Shown: positions 8,101 to 22,192, counted from the stretch's first letter. The stretch: 64,000 nt of DNA from Rhabdornis inornatus (GCA_013397075.1 VWZS01003795.1:211135-275134), one strand, 5' to 3'. Notes: generated by a model from the letters alone, not told the origin. Numbers and translations are program-made.

Positions 8101-11100
8101 TGATGACCGCTGTATTTTCAGTTTTGATACTACACGTACATAAAAGACATGGACTGCTTGGTGGTGAGGAGCCAATGGTATTGGGAACATCCTGAAATTT
8201 CTTCTAAACTTGCATATCTGACTGAGATTGCCACTAACTAGTCTGAAAATGGTGATGATCACATGTGAGCCTGTGACACTTGCTCACGATGCCTTGTGCA
8301 GTCATCCTTTCTAAGACATTTTCCATCACTTGTCTTCCTTGGCTGTAGATGTGCAACTCTTCAAACAGCTCCATTCATGTGCTGTTTGCTCTTGAGAATG
8401 CCAAGAGACTCAGCAACAGACTCAGGTATTGCCAAATGTCCCAATTCTCACTTTACTCACCAGTCTTCTTGTAACTATGTCACCTACTAAATTTATTGGT
8501 GTGATTTCATATCAACTTTCAAGTTACTGATGATCATCTTGCACAGTCCACAAATGAACTAATATAAATATTCCTATGCAGTGTTCATATACTATACTCC
8601 TATGTGGCAGTAGTCATATTTCTAAATACTAAAGATTGTGTATTGACTTGCTTCTTGTATTTTTTGTCTATTTGCTGTGTGTATGACTTATACTGTGCAG
8701 TGCCTCCTCCAAGAGATGATAAATTCAGTTTCACTAGTCTTCCTATTCCTGCTCTCTACTTTACTCTCTGATGCCTCAGTCTGCCTGTAGGACTCAGCAC
8801 ATACTTAACTTATAGCTGAATGCACTATTTGTGAGTTTACATGAGTTAAATTTGGCTGAAATGAATTAAGATAGATAATGCTGTTCCTCTTTCTTATTTG
8901 TCAGTCTTTGTGCTCCACATCCCTAAAAGCTTTTTGTTTTTTTAGGGCTTGGCAACTGTTACCATGGTGTTCTCAGGGATGTTTTTGAGGTCCAGCCTCT
9001 GGGTCTGTATTAATGCAGAAGACTTTAGGCTCAAGAGTTTCTGGCTTGGTGGTTTTGTGGATACTGAATTAACTGACATTAAAGATAAAAATCAGTATTA
9101 TAAATATAGTAAAACACAAAGTAAAAATCAGGGGACACGTATCACTGACTTCACTGTCTCCTTCACTGTCCTGAAAAACCTGTGTTTCAATCTCAGAGAG
9201 CTTGCATAGTTAATTTTGATCTTCCTTTGAAGGTATAATGTTTTTTCCCTTTTCGTTTTCTTCCCCTACACCTCAAAGAAGTAACTGTTAGCTGCTAATT
9301 AACCACACGTAGGGATACTATTTGGTGTGCACTTGTACATGTGACAGCACGTCTGCTCCAGTGACATGCTGTGCAGCAGCTGGAATGTACGTGGTGATTT
9401 TTGCTCCATGATGTATTTCCAGGGGAGCTGCAGCCCAGCTCAGAGTGCAGCATCTGGCGTGTGTCACTCACCCGTCCTGCCCAGCCCTGACGAGCCAGAG
9501 GCATCACCTGTCTCTCCTCTACTGATGGTGGCAGATGAAGAGATCATTATGCAGGGCGGGAAGGGAAATCCAGAGCTGTCATGAGGGAATACATTCACAT
9601 GCGTGAGAACACATTGAATGCATTGAATTTAGGGCTTGATTTTGCAATAGGAAAGTTCGTGGAAGTTTTTTCCCAAGCCAGCATAGGAACAGACTCAGTT
9701 TTGCCTTCAGAGACAGAGGCAGCAGCTGTTCTGATGCAGGTGTTTTGGCACATTCAGATCTGAGCTGAATCAGTGTGCACCTCTTTCCCCCTCTCAGCAC
9801 TGAGCCACCAGAAGATGAACCTGGCTTGTTCTGAGATTCATTCACCAAGGTATATATTTTTTGTATTTTTATATAATATCTACTGTACATTTTTTTTTCT
9901 GTGCTCAGAGCAGGAAGGTAATTTCAGTAAAAATTTCCCTAACAATCACATCCATGCACAAAATAGGGGGGATTTATGTTTTATGTTACTTTTTTAAAAA
10001 ATTGCTTTCATGTGGAAGCATAAAAAGGCTGTGTCTGCACTCTTTGAGGTTTCTCAAGCACCAGCCCTATCAATACAGGCACTAAACTCCTGATGTAATT
10101 GTAATATAGAGATCCTCTGCAATGTCCAGTCTCAGTGATTTGGGTTGCACAGTCACACCTTTGCACATTTTGTTTTGAAAAAGACAGTGGTTTTACACAA
10201 AGGCTTTAATTCCTGTAAATGCTTTCATTTGAGAAGCATCTTTCTTTCCACTCTTCTAGATAATATTTCAGACAGAGGAAGGTAGGTGGCAGAGGAAGAC
10301 TGCAGCTTGAGAGAGTAAGTAGATCGATGCAAGGAAACAACAAGAAAATCAGGTTTTCAGCAGAGCACAAACAGGTAAGGTATGTGTCTTTTAATGTCTG
10401 TACAGACTTTACTGCCAACAATACGAAGCTGGGATGAGGAAAAGAAAGGCTCTCACTTACTTCCATGATTAACTCTTTCTCAAATGGAAGCTTTAATTGC
10501 TCAGTGGGCAATATTATATCATACAGAAGGGGCTCGCTGCTTCACTTCTGTTTTATTCAGTGTGTATTTGGCTAGGCTTTGAGAGAATGCCGCTAGAAAA
10601 TGGTAACAGAGTATATTTTAAGCAACAAAATTGAAAAAATAAAATAAAAAGAAAATTCATAGCAAAATACTGGAGGTGGAGCCATGCTACAGGGAATTGT
10701 GCTCTCATTGCCTGGAACTGCCCCAAATAATGTAGCTTCTGGGTTAAGTGTAAATAAGGGTGATTTCAGGGCCTGGAAAATATCCTGACTTTATGAAACT
10801 GAACACAGAATACATTTCATTTTTTTTAAATGGTTATATTTATAGAGAACTTAGTCCTCACAGCTGCAAAATGCAACTCCATCTTCAGAAATGAGACTGA
10901 AAAAACATACAGGAAGGAGAGAGGAAGACAATAAGAAAAGAATGAACAAACATACTGACACTACAGGTATGCACTGTGTGAAGGAAAAGGGAAAAAAAGA
11001 ATATGTCATTTGATTTTCATAATATCTATATATTGCAGTCCAGTCCACTGAAAACCAGTGTATACATAGACATATTGTAGCCCAGATGGGAATTCTGACA

Positions 11101-12032
11101 TAGTTTTGTATTGATATCTGTGTAAATTTACCCCTTTAAATATGGAAAGATAAGATATTAGTATGCAGATGACTTATTTGTAACAAATAACAATGCTCCA
11201 GACTCTATTGAGGACTCATAGGTTGTGTCCCATGCCCTTGCTTGTACACAAAATTATTAGAATAAGGATGAATGAAATTAAATCCCATGCAAAAAGCACA
11301 CCCTCAAAGGCAAAGCATTATGATTTGTATCAGGGCTTGTGCTGGGATCTTCATTCAGGATGGTTATACTTTTTAAAAAAGAATCTCTTCTCATGCTGAA
11401 GGTGGGCACTCCCCTGAACAGCAAAGAGTTTTACACGTACCTATGAATCAGCCAGTGAGCTGGCACAGGAGGTAAGAGCCATCAGCTTAGAGAAAGTAAG
11501 CCATTCTCATACCTCTGCTGAAGAAGGCTTGTGTGCATTGAAGAACTTCTTGACAACTGAGTTAAATTGATGGAGATACTATTCTAACAAATCAAATTTT
11601 TGAAAAGCATATCCAGTTTTTATAGCAAGGTACCAGAACACAATTTTAATTTCAGAAAGATAACCCAATTGAAGAAAACATTAAAAATGCCTTTCGATTT
11701 TTGTTGAGGTTCTGTATATAGCTGGTAAGAGGCAAGTACATGGTTTGGCACATACTTGGAGTCACTGCTTCACAAGAAATTGATACACAGGACTCATTTA
11801 GCCTCAAAATTTGGCATAATTTTTGAATGATATTTTTCAGAAATTGATAAAGAGAATTCTCTGGTGAGAAGGGAGCATGGTTTATTGTGAAGGAGAGTAC
11901 GAAAGCTGAAGAACTGGCCGAATGCAGAGGGCAACAGGAAGGTAGCTCAAAGCTATTTCTGCATCCCTGTCTGTTGAAATAATAGCTGCTACATTAAATA
12001 AACTGGCTTGCCCACCATTAAGTCATCAATTT
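5151..12032. other. Non-coding 5' flank of VGLL2
   Basis: No gene was recognised. GC content falls to AT-leaning levels after about 5.3 kb. Open frames here are all short (the longest about 130 codons) and none shows a known domain. No CR1 tail or LTR was recognised. In human the 5' side of VGLL2 is a gene desert towards RFX6, and this interval fits that picture. Confidence 0.6.
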
Positions 12033-12748
12033 TTGTTATACTGTCTACTGCTGATCATAGGGACAATTTTGCTAGCCTGTGTGTCTCTCGTCCTGGTTTG
12101 CTCCTTTTCTTCCAGCCCGGGAATAGACTGGGACCTGTCTTTACTGTGCAGAGATGCTTCTGCCTTCAGGAGCCCTTGTGCACCTTCCTGGGGCAGCCAG
12201 GTAGTTGCTTGCCAGGCAGCTGAAGCAAGGGCTGAGGGTGATTTCCAGGGAAATCAGAAACACTCAAGAAAAAGCTGTTGGGGAAAGCCTGCCATCAGCT
12301 CCGTGCTCCAGAGGAAGATCAGGATACCCAGGAGCCCCTCAGAGCTCTTTCCTCTCCCCCACACTGTGTGCTTTGCTGTGTGCTGTGTGCAGCCCCCTGC
12401 ACACCCAAGGACAGAAGCTTGTCTTTCAGCATGTCGCTCCAGCCGGCACGTGCCAAACCATATTTCAGTCTCTCGCCTTCCAGCACCAAGCAAACTCCAC
12501 AGTCCTCACATTCCTGCCGCACGGGACACCCCGCTCCTGCCTCTTCCCACATGGAGCACAGCTTGCTGCCATGCTCCGGGGGAAGCCACACACCGATTAT
12601 TGGGTGTTGTGCACTTTCCCAGGTCAGTGTGTTCTCATGGTGGAGGACAAATATTATCATACAGCAAAACACACCAGGTGCCACTGTCCAACATCCTGCA
12701 AGTGCAGTTATAATGTTTGAAGCCAGTGTCAGAAGAGATGTCATATAA
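12033..12748 (+). other. Stop-poor patch with a 226-codon open frame, function unknown
   Basis: A 226-codon frame (12033-12713) begins with a very hydrophobic stretch (LLLIIGTILLACVSLVLV), resembling a signal or membrane segment. Two other plus frames (12205-12720 and 12278-12748) and a minus frame (12319-12744) are also open here. That is typical of locally GC-rich non-coding DNA with few stops and is not good evidence for a gene. The remainder is Ser/Pro/Cys/His-rich and matches no family I know. Confidence 0.2.
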
Positions 12749-13630
12749 CCTATTTGTTCCTATGTTCTCTCTTGCCCTGCATTCTGCATGTGCAGAATTA
12801 TGGCTACACTGCTTCTTTTCTGTTTGCAGCCAGGTTGGGGTGTGTGTCCTGCTCTTCACTGGAGCTCCAGAAGTTGGTTGCAAGTTGTCTCTCATGTTAC
12901 TTTTGTGCATTGTCCTGGCACAGTGTCAAAAGTCAGTTGCCCCAGAGAAATAGGGTCCATCAGTTCTGTGTTCTCCAGTTTGCCCTGCCCAGGGATCCTT
13001 CCACCAGGATCCTAAAAGCAACTGCCTTGTGGCACCCTTCCTTATGCTCCTCTTATTTGAGAAAAGCAAGATGACTCCTACTCCATGAATTGTATGTGTT
13101 AATCTCCTAAATCAGTAATGCTGCCTCACAGCTTTTGCATAGATGAGAGAAAGCTGGCACGAGAGTAAAATGAATTTTCCAAAGGGTGTTCAGGGCATCC
13201 TGACACTGAGTGTTTCTATCCAGCTAGTTATACGTGCTTTAGACAGAACTGTGTTTTCTTCTGCATCTCAGAGAGCACATGCTAAAGTAGTGATTTCACA
13301 CATACATGAAACACTAAGTAGAAAAAATTACCATCGTCACTGACCTAGTAAAAAGGCAATTATTTCTTTACCAACACATTTGTTTCTTCAACTGTGTTCT
13401 TCTGTACTCACAATTTGTCCTAAAATGCAAATTGGTTACAAGTTTCTTTATCAACAAAGAATCAATACTTTTGCTTTTAAGAAAGAATAAAAAAATATTT
13501 AAAGTACATGGGAAAATATACCCAAAATATATACGGTGTTTTCCACAGTGAAGAGCTCCAAATGTTTTGAAAGGTGTAGTTTACATATCTGCTAGACTAT
13601 TCCTACCAAGATTAGTTATCCATTTAGTAT

Positions 13631-13653
13631 CTACCTACCTACCTACCTACCTA
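13631..13653. repeat. (CTAC)n microsatellite
   Basis: About six tandem copies of the 4-bp unit CTAC, uninterrupted. Confidence 0.9.
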
Positions 13654-15044
13654 TTAGCCTACAATACAAATTTCTCAAAATTATCAAATACCTAAGCAGA
13701 GACAATTTGAGATGGATATCATGGAAAGAGAAGGCTGAGCAACTAATATCTATAAGCCAAATGTAAGATCTAAGGGGTATGATGGGGGAACTTCTAAACC
13801 AAGGACTGGAAAGAGCATGTTGTCTTTTGGGGGCATTGGGTAGCCTGAAAGCTAATATGCAGCAGTTTCATGGACAAAATTTACCTCCAGTGCCCTTGAG
13901 GGACTCATAATGTTTCCAGGTTGCTGTTGTCTTTTGTAGAAACACTTGACCAAATCCTAAAACTCTAATTTCCCGCAGCCTTACTGAGTTAATACTTTTC
14001 TCTCATTTTTTAAAAACTCATTTTCAAGAAGAACTGGAAATCTACCTGTATTTGGAACTTTTGGAACACCTTTAAAATCCCTATCACATGTTAATTACTA
14101 TAAGCACTATAACTGATCAGCATTTAGTTCTGTTGTATTTCATAGTTTTGACAGAGATTTCCCTGATGCTGTTGCTTTCTGGTGATGATCCTTCTGTCAC
14201 AGAGGGGAACTTTCAGCTTATGCCTCCCTTCTCTGCCAGAGTCCTCCTTTCCACCCTTTTTGCTGGGGCCAGCCAGCAATCCCAGTGCAGTTCCTTCAGT
14301 TTTTGTGGTGAGACTTCACTCTGTGTGTGCCTTCAGCAGGTGTCCTTCACTTCTGCAGGCCCAGTTTGGATTTGGACATTTTCCTGGGAAGCAGCACCCT
14401 CATCTCAGCCCTGCATAAGCAGCATTCCTGGTGTGGATGGCCAGCTGGCTGTTACAACCTTTTTTCACACCATGCTATGTAAAACTACACAGGGCAGGTC
14501 TTGTTGATGTGTGAAAAATGCTTCTAACAGCCTGCTCCCGTGTGCACTGTTTCCAGCTTCACAGACTTGCTGACCCCCAGTGAGCAACAGTGCTGGAAAC
14601 AAGGAAATGCTTTGCTATAGGCAGGGAAGGGAGAAGAAAATGAGTGCAGGAATAGGCTTGGTCTCTAGAAGAACAGAAGTTTCTAGAAGCATGCTGATTG
14701 AGGGTTGGCACTGTGGGCCAACAGAAAGTGCAGTAAGAATGAGCCTAAAGAAACACTTTTTATATGCACAGCTCTTTTAAAAGACTGTTTTACTGATTAG
14801 TTTACATAATTGACTACTGACAATATTGACTACTTTCCACTGATCAGCTTGCATACAACACATGTACATTTGGCTTTTCTGGGCAAATGGGGTTTGTGAC
14901 TGCTCAGAATGGCACACCACTGGTGTATCAGTCATGCAGGACACAATGCCAGATAAACACATTCTGACATGCTGTCACAAATGGACAGTTCTTTGCGAAA
15001 GAGGCAGTAAAGGCTGTTAAAAAGTTCATGCATGTTCATGTATG

Positions 15045-15112
15045 CAAATATATATGCACACACACATATATAAACATAATAGACAGATAGATACAGAGAT
15101 AGATAGATATAC
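15045..15112. repeat. Compound AT/CA/GATA simple repeat
   Basis: Short runs of TA and CA alternate, followed by imperfect GATA units (GACAGATAGATA, AGATAGATAGATA). It is low-complexity DNA with no coding sense. Confidence 0.8.
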
Positions 15113-18100
15113 ACCCAAATATTCTTTTTCCTTCTCTGACAACCATAATGAAAGTCTGAAGATGAAGATTTTCAGAAGCTATGAAGTTATTCACTAGAAA
15201 GTGGGAAGGGGGTGCTTTTTTTAAAGAATTGTAAAACATAACCTTCGGTTGAAGAACTGCCTCAACATGAAGATTGTGGCCAGGCCAGCAGCTCACGCTT
15301 CTCTGAAACCAGAAGATGCCAGAAGCAGGTTTTTCTCTCATAGAGGTCATGGAAAGTAGGTGTTCTCAGAAAACCCCTGCAAGGGAACACTTCCAATCCC
15401 CTCAGACTGCAGCTGCTCCTGCACCACATACAACTGGATGATTTGAGACTTTGGCCAAAACCTGTGTGGAAAAACCCAAAAGCACTGCTCATGTTCATGT
15501 GGCAATGTCTGGTGGAAGTGTAACAGTGGCACACACTTTGGAAGAAACTTAGTCTCTGTTTTCTACAAATCAAATCAGATGTCTATGCCATGAAAAATTC
15601 ACTCCCAAAATCTAATTTTTTGCTGTTACAAAATCCAAGGCAACTGGGGCTAGAAATATTTGCATCTGTTAATGAATATTCTGGACTTTAAAATGTCATT
15701 AATCCATCATGATAAATTTTTGTTTCTTTTTCTTTAGTTTTTGCTTACCTCTAGAGCAGATTGGAATGCTTAAATTTTTTTCCTGGGCCAAATTTTTGAA
15801 CAAATAGGAAAATACTGAGCAAATATGGAAATACTGTGGAAAAAATATTCCATTCTAATTTCACCTCTGGAAAACTCTGTCACTGATCAGTCTCACCTGT
15901 GCTAGAAGATTACATCTGTTAGTGTGTGAAGTTTTTGGAAATAAACTCAGTATGTATGGTACAACCTTAATCTAAAAATGAACTGTTGATTGAGACAGGT
16001 ACAGAGCTGGGTTAGGAAAGAAATGGGATTCATTGGGGAAGGGATAATTTATAATTAATGCAGTGGAAGGTCATCCAGCTATAAAATTAGTTTTTAGTCC
16101 CTTCTACTTTCTACACTTTTCTGAACCTGCTTTTTTGCCTCTGGTGTGGTGTGAATGTGGTTCTGGGTGCAAAATAGAGCGGCTGGGCAATTGGTCATGT
16201 CATGGGACAGCCCTCAGGGAACTCTTCCTCTGGCTAAGCTTGCTGAAGAGAATATGTTTGGATTATAACCTCTCATGGTTTATGGTAGCGCTCTTGATTT
16301 GATCTCAACTGCTTCTCATGGTGGGAAAACCATCAGATCCAAAGAAAAACTTTTTGCAAACCTCCCAGGTCCAAAGGAGGCTCCGGTAGGGTAAAAGATC
16401 TATTCCAGTCATCAAGCATGGCATCTCCAAATACTCATGTGTCAACTGGAAGCTATGGAACATGATCCTGTTAGATTTGGATATGCAGTGGAGACAGACC
16501 TATCAAGGATTGATAGGGAGTACACTGTATGGGCCATAATTGTGCCTTGCTACAGGCTTTTAAAAATATTATGATGAGGAGATTTGTCTTTCATTACTAG
16601 CTTGGAGGTGTTGAGAATAAAAACATTTTAACTCTTTGCTCTGCTTTTTTGCCATTGGGGCAAAATCAGGAGCAAAGAGAAAAAAATTAATCTAGATTTC
16701 CTTTAATTCTATATACCATCCTATGTTTTATGAAGTCCTGAATGCAGACATGACTTAAAAAGCAATCCTGTAGCCCTGGATTAACCCCAGTGAGCAGAAT
16801 CTCATCCACTAGCCCCCCAAAGGCTATTTTAGAAAGAAATGCTTGAAGCAAGACATAGAGATGGGAATCTCTGTAAAATGTACTCTTAAAGACAGTCTTG
16901 TATACATTGGTTTCATGTTATATAATGGCATGTCAGACACGGTCTGTCCCAGTCTGAGGACTGAGCCCTTTCCACTCAGCACACACAGTCTTGGGCTGGT
17001 AACAACTCCATGCTTTGCATGGATGACATATTTTGGAAGAGAGTGAGAGGCTGGACTCAGAACTAATATAGAGAAAATAAGAAAGACGTAACATGTAAAA
17101 GAGTATTTCACACACGTCCAAATTATGCCTTTAAAAAATATTCTGGTGAGAAAAATAGCACAGTGCAGGGAGAAAGGAGAGTGCAGTGTGGTGGGGTGGA
17201 CAAAGAGCCAGCTCAGGAGAGCCTGGCTGAACAGCACTTACTGTGCTGTAAAAAACGGACATGGCAAATGTACTGCATTTGCTAAAGGCTCCATGAAACT
17301 CCAGGGAAAACAAAGCGTTCACAGAGTGGCTCCTCCGACAGCAAGAAAGTTTCATTATTATTAGTCATATGCTGAGGATGTCAAGGAATTTTAAGGCCGC
17401 ACTCTTCGCATTTTTAGAGGTTATTAATAAAATAGCATAGCAAGGTGAATTACATTAAAATATTTTTCTAACCATTCCAGAAATCTTGGTCCAAGTTGGC
17501 ATAGGGGGCTGGCAAGTGGTGAACTTTTGACCTAAGCTCAGATTGCTGGGAGACACATCCTCCTTGTTAGTTTCGGGTGACAGTTCACTGTACTAGAGGG
17601 ATCCACTTGTGTGTAAAGAGGAGAGTGGGGGAGGAAGATTTAGCACTGCATTTTCACAGTGGCAAGAAATTCCATCCAGCTCAAATGTGTTTTGGCCTAC
17701 TGCCCGGCTCCTTGTCAGACATATGACCATCACTCGGCTTCCTATTTCTGGCCCAGGATAAGCAAGCCCCACTAGTGGTTAAAATTAGGCAACTGACTTG
17801 TGACAACACATGTTGACTCTCCAACAGAGGGTAGACATATTTAAAAACCAGAAAAGAGCTAGACACACCAAGATTTAATGTCATCGCTGTGTGTAATTCA
17901 TCAGTTTGGGCTACTATAATTCAGATAGCAGCTGATCTACTTCATGGAGAAGACTTAGCAGGATTTTCTGGCTTCCTTCTGAACAAAGACTTCCTATAAT
18001 GATTGCTAAAGAGAAGATTATGCCATTATTTTTTTTCATGGTAGAAATCCATAACCCTGTCTCCTCACCCTGTCATGATGTAGTCGTATGATGGAAAATT

Positions 18101-18693
18101 TCTGAGAATAACAAACCAGGACATCTGGTTTACAAAGAGCTATACTTTTGTTGGGAAAGTTTATTTCCAATTGAAACAGCAACAGACTAGGTGGTTAACA
18201 AGGAGGCATTTTCTATTTGTCAAAAACAAGTCAGTCAAAACATTTGTGCACATTTGGATGACTTTCTTGAATGCAGTACTCTTATAGCCATTATACTTGT
18301 TTCTGCTGTTATCACACTTACCTTTATCTGCTTGGCCAATGACACTGGTCATGGCAGCCTGTCTGTCAAGATCTCATACACTTCCCTGGGCTTTATTGTA
18401 CTTCCCTAGAGCCTGAGAGACCCTCCTTGAATCCATTAATGAAGACCATTGGCTGTCCTTGAAATCCATTCTTAAGTCTTTTCTACATGTTGAGGTATAC
18501 CCAAGAAATCAGCCAGGGAATATTAGGCTGGGTGAGCAGGCTATAGTAGTGGTTGATGTCTTGATAATTGTAGAGAGCTTTAGAAATGAACATGCATTTT
18601 TATATAGGCACTGTAGCCTTCCTTCATCACCCTTGATGTCTGTGTTGCTCAATAACAACGCTGAACCAAGGAGATGATGTCCTGCAAACTGAT

Positions 18694-18725
18694 CCCTCTC
18701 CTCTCCTCTCCTCTCCTCTCCTCCC
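18694..18725. repeat. (CTCTC)n pentanucleotide repeat
   Basis: Roughly six tandem CTCTC-type 5-bp units form a pyrimidine-only tract on the plus strand. Confidence 0.9.
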
Positions 18726-19267
18726 TTCTACTTGGCACCATGGAGGAGTGGCTGTGACTGTTGGCACCTGAATTTACTTGTTGCTCAGTGTGAGCACATG
18801 TGTGGGTGCTTTAAAACCTTGCCGCTGCAGTCAGGTTCATCAATACGGTCCAGGCAGAAAATGGCTCGTGGGACAGAAAATAAAACATTAGACTTTCATG
18901 TCTGGTGGAAAATCTCCTCCATTTTCTTTCTCCTTACAGTGCTCTTCACTCTCAGTTAACAGTCTCACCTGGCTTTTCTCTCTTCTCCATCATCTTCTCT
19001 GTCTGACCCACAATATGCCAGCAAATTCCCATGCTTGCAGGGTGCCAACAGCTGTCACTCAGGACAGAAGATCAAGAAAATTCCGGGCAAGGCAGAAGTG
19101 ACCTGTCCAGTTGGCAAAGGGACTGTGACCAAGTGGAGCAGTGGCTAGAGGACTGACAGAGCTGGACCTGGTTTGTGATTGTAATTACATCCTCATCGGT
19201 GAGATGTTGAATCCTAAGATTTAAATATTTTGCTCTGTATGTTTCAGCCAAGTCATATAAAATATTT

Positions 19268-21060
19268 TAATAGAATAGAATATAGAGTCTCAAAAAGTTT
19301 GTACAGATGGGTATGGTTGGAAGGGACCATAGTAACCATCTGGTCCAACCTCCCTGCTCAAGCAGAGTCATCCTAGAACACATGGAACAGATTGAGTCAA
19401 GGTCATTCTTGAATAAGTCCAATGAGAAAGAATCCATAACCTCTTTGGGCAATTTGTTCCTATTCACAGTCATCCGCACAGTAAAGAAGTTCTTCCTTAC
19501 ATTGATGTGGAACTTCCTGTGTATCAGTTTCTTTCCATTGCCTCTTGTCCTGTTGCTTGGCAGCACCCAGCAGAGCCTGGATTCATCCTCTTGGTACCCC
19601 CTTCAGACTGATAGACATTGATGATGTCCCCTCTCAGTCATCTCTTCTTGCGACTCAACAGGCCCAACTCTCTCAGCCTTTCCTCCTAAGAGAGATGTTC
19701 TAGTCCCTTTTGTGGCTCTCTGCTGGACCAGCCCCAGGATCTCCATGTCTCTCCCCTACTAAGGAGTCCAGAGCTGGACACAGCACTCCAGATGTAGTGT
19801 CACCAGGGCTGAGTAGAGGGGCAGGTTCCTCCTTTGACCTGCTGGGAATGCTCTTCGTAATGCAGACCAGGATGCCATTGGCCTTCTTGGCCACAAGGAC
19901 ACATTGCTGGCTCATAAACAGCTTGTTGTCCACCAGGATCCCCAGGTCCTTCTCCTCAGAGCTGCTTTCCAGCAGGTCACCCCCAGCCTGTACTGGAGCA
20001 TGGATTGTTTTTCCCCAAGTGCAGGACCCTGCATTAGTCTTTGTTGAGTTTCAGACAGTTCTTCTCTGCCCATCTCTCCAACCTGTTGAAGCCCTGCTGA
20101 AGGGCTGCACAGCACCCTGGAATATTGGCTATTCCAGGTTTGTGTCTTCAGAGAACTTGCAGGAGAGGCATCTCCCCTTCATCCAAGTAATTGATGGATA
20201 AGTTGAACAATACTGGGCCCAGTATCAACCCATGGGGGCACCACCAGTGACAGGCTTCCAACCAGACCCTGTGCCACTGACTATGACCCTCTGGGATCTG
20301 CTGTTCAGCCAGTTCTCAATCCACCTCACTGTCCACTCATCCAGGCCACGCTTCCTGGGTTTGCCTGAGGATGTTGTGACAGTGTCAAAAGCCTTGCTAA
20401 ACTCAAGGTACACAATATCCACTGCTCTCCCCTCATCCATCCAGGTAGCTGCCACATTGCAGAAGGCAATCAGGTTGGTCAAGCAGGATTTACCTTTAGT
20501 GAACCAATGCTGACTACTCTTGATCAACTTCTTGTTATCCATATAGATAGAGATGGACTCTAGAATGAGATTCTCCATCACCTTTCCAGGGATTGGGGTG
20601 AGGCTGATGGGTCAGTAGTTCCCTGGGTCATCCTCCTTGCCCTTTTTGAAGACTGGGATTACATTTTCTTTCTTCCAGTCCTCAAGCACCTCTCCTGAGC
20701 TCTGTGACTCTTCAAAGATGATTGTGAATGGTCTGGCTGCAGTCTGACAGCTCTCAGCACTTGTGGATGCATCCCATCAGACTCCACATACTTGTGGATA
20801 CAAAGTTTGCCTAGATGTTCTCTAAACCAATCCTTCTTGACCAAGGGAAAGTCTTCCTTCCAACATTCCTTTACTCTGGTTTCCTGGGTCAGAGATACCT
20901 GAGGACTGGTCTTGCAGGTGAAGATCAATGCGTAGAAGGAGTCAGTAACTGCTACTCAGCATCCTCGTTACCAGGGTCTCCCCTCCATTTAGCAATGGGG
21001 CCACATTATCCTTTGCTTCCTAACTAAGATTAATTCTTCCTTGACTACTATAGCCTCTAT
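19268..21060 (-). mobile_element. CR1 LINE relic, 3' half including reverse-transcriptase region
   Basis: The minus strand carries a 5'-truncated CR1 non-LTR retrotransposon of about 1.8 kb. Conserved reverse-transcriptase pieces are legible: DGMHPQVLR (near 20790), FTKGKSCLTNLIAF, VYLEFSKAFDTV and WTVRWIENWLNSRSQRV (20225-20581), and the C-terminal RTRGNGKKLIHRKFHI (near 19540). The copy ends at its 3' side in a degenerate ATTCTAT tail near 19268, as expected for CR1. Frame changes and stops between these pieces show it is dead, so no intact ORF2 remains. The 5' edge is fuzzy: similarity fades around 21.03-21.06 kb. The product would have been an endonuclease/reverse transcriptase. It is the largest repeat in the window. 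Confidence 0.95.
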
Positions 21061-22138
21061 ATAAAGTATTTGATTTGAGATGCTAAATAATTTCAAACAT
21101 GGAGGCTTTAATTGAGTAGGAGGGCTTTGTACAATTTTTTAAAACCCATTCTTACTTTTGGGTCTCACTTTTCCCACTTTCTATTACCAGTTGACCTGGT
21201 CCCGCTGCTATTTCCTGACACCTCTAAGTTTTCCCTTCTTTCTTTTGTCTTTCCTATAGCAAGAGTTTAATGTAGACTGAGTCTGCACAGTGAATTAAAC
21301 AACACACTGATCGTGGCTTCCTGAAATGTTTAAAAATGTCTACCAGTGTAGATGGCCAAACTGTCATTAAGGTGCTCTTTTGCAGACATGAAGATCCTGC
21401 TCACACACAGCTATTCATCTCAGTCTCCACAGTAGTAACAAATGTCATCTATATACAGAAGCTACTCACATATCTCTTTTGGCTGACATTATTGATGCTT
21501 GTCTTTCTGGATACATATATTGACTAATTGCGACTGCCAGTGTTTTAAGAGTCAGATCAAATAATAAAAGTTGATGGTAGCCAAGTGATACTCTGAACTC
21601 CCAGGGCCACTTTGAAATATGGGAAAATTGTTTCCATTGGTTTGATAGAACAGTGAATTATACTTATCATGGAGGCAATGTTTTTAAAATGTGCTCATTC
21701 TCTACATTTGTTCCTGCAAACGTGTCATCAAGGGAACCCTTCCCTGAAAAAAGCCCTTCCCTGCATAATTCCTGAAAAAGGGAGCTGGTGAAATGGAGGA
21801 AAGAAAAGCAATTTTAATACAGCATCTGCAATCTGCTGTGAATTATTATCGAAGTTCAATTCTTGCTTAAATCTTGTGCAGAGTGGAGATCCTTAATCAA
21901 TTTTTCACCTTGCCCACTTCTCAAGGAACTGTTCCCAAGAGGTGACAAGTTTAGGTTGACCAGAGGAACTTTTTCATGCTAAGAACTGTTGGTGAACCTT
22001 TCTGGGACTTTTACTTAGTCTGTAGCTCTGAAATGTAAATGTGATTTTTCTGGTTCTTGAGCTCTTCCAAAAACAAATTCATGGATAGGTGGATAAGTAG
22101 CTAAACAGTATTTTCAAATGGATTAATAAAATCTTAAA

Positions 22139-22192
22139 ATCATAGAATCCCAAAGGTTGGAAAAGACCTCTAAGATCATTGAGTCAAATTAA
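22139..22192 (-). mobile_element. CR1 3'-end fragment
   Basis: The plus strand reads TCATAGAATCCCAAAGGTTGG, then AAAAGACCTCTAAGATCATTGAG, the reverse complement of a CR1 3' end. Only about 54 bp remain. The copy is diverged and severely 5'-truncated. Confidence 0.8.

Larger units (their letters stand above)
12749..19267. other. Intergenic DNA with microsatellites
   Basis: No gene was recognised. Simple repeats are present at 13631-13653, 15045-15112 and 18694-18725. A canonical POU octamer ATTTGCAT occurs at 15658-15665 in an AT-rich block with TTAATGAATATTC beside it, which could be a regulatory element. Open frames are all short and unremarkable. Confidence 0.55.

Noticed and set aside
20225..20581. 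Reverse-transcriptase gene on the minus strand
   Set aside because: It is one open piece of a CR1 relic with frameshifts and stops on both sides, so it is not an active gene.
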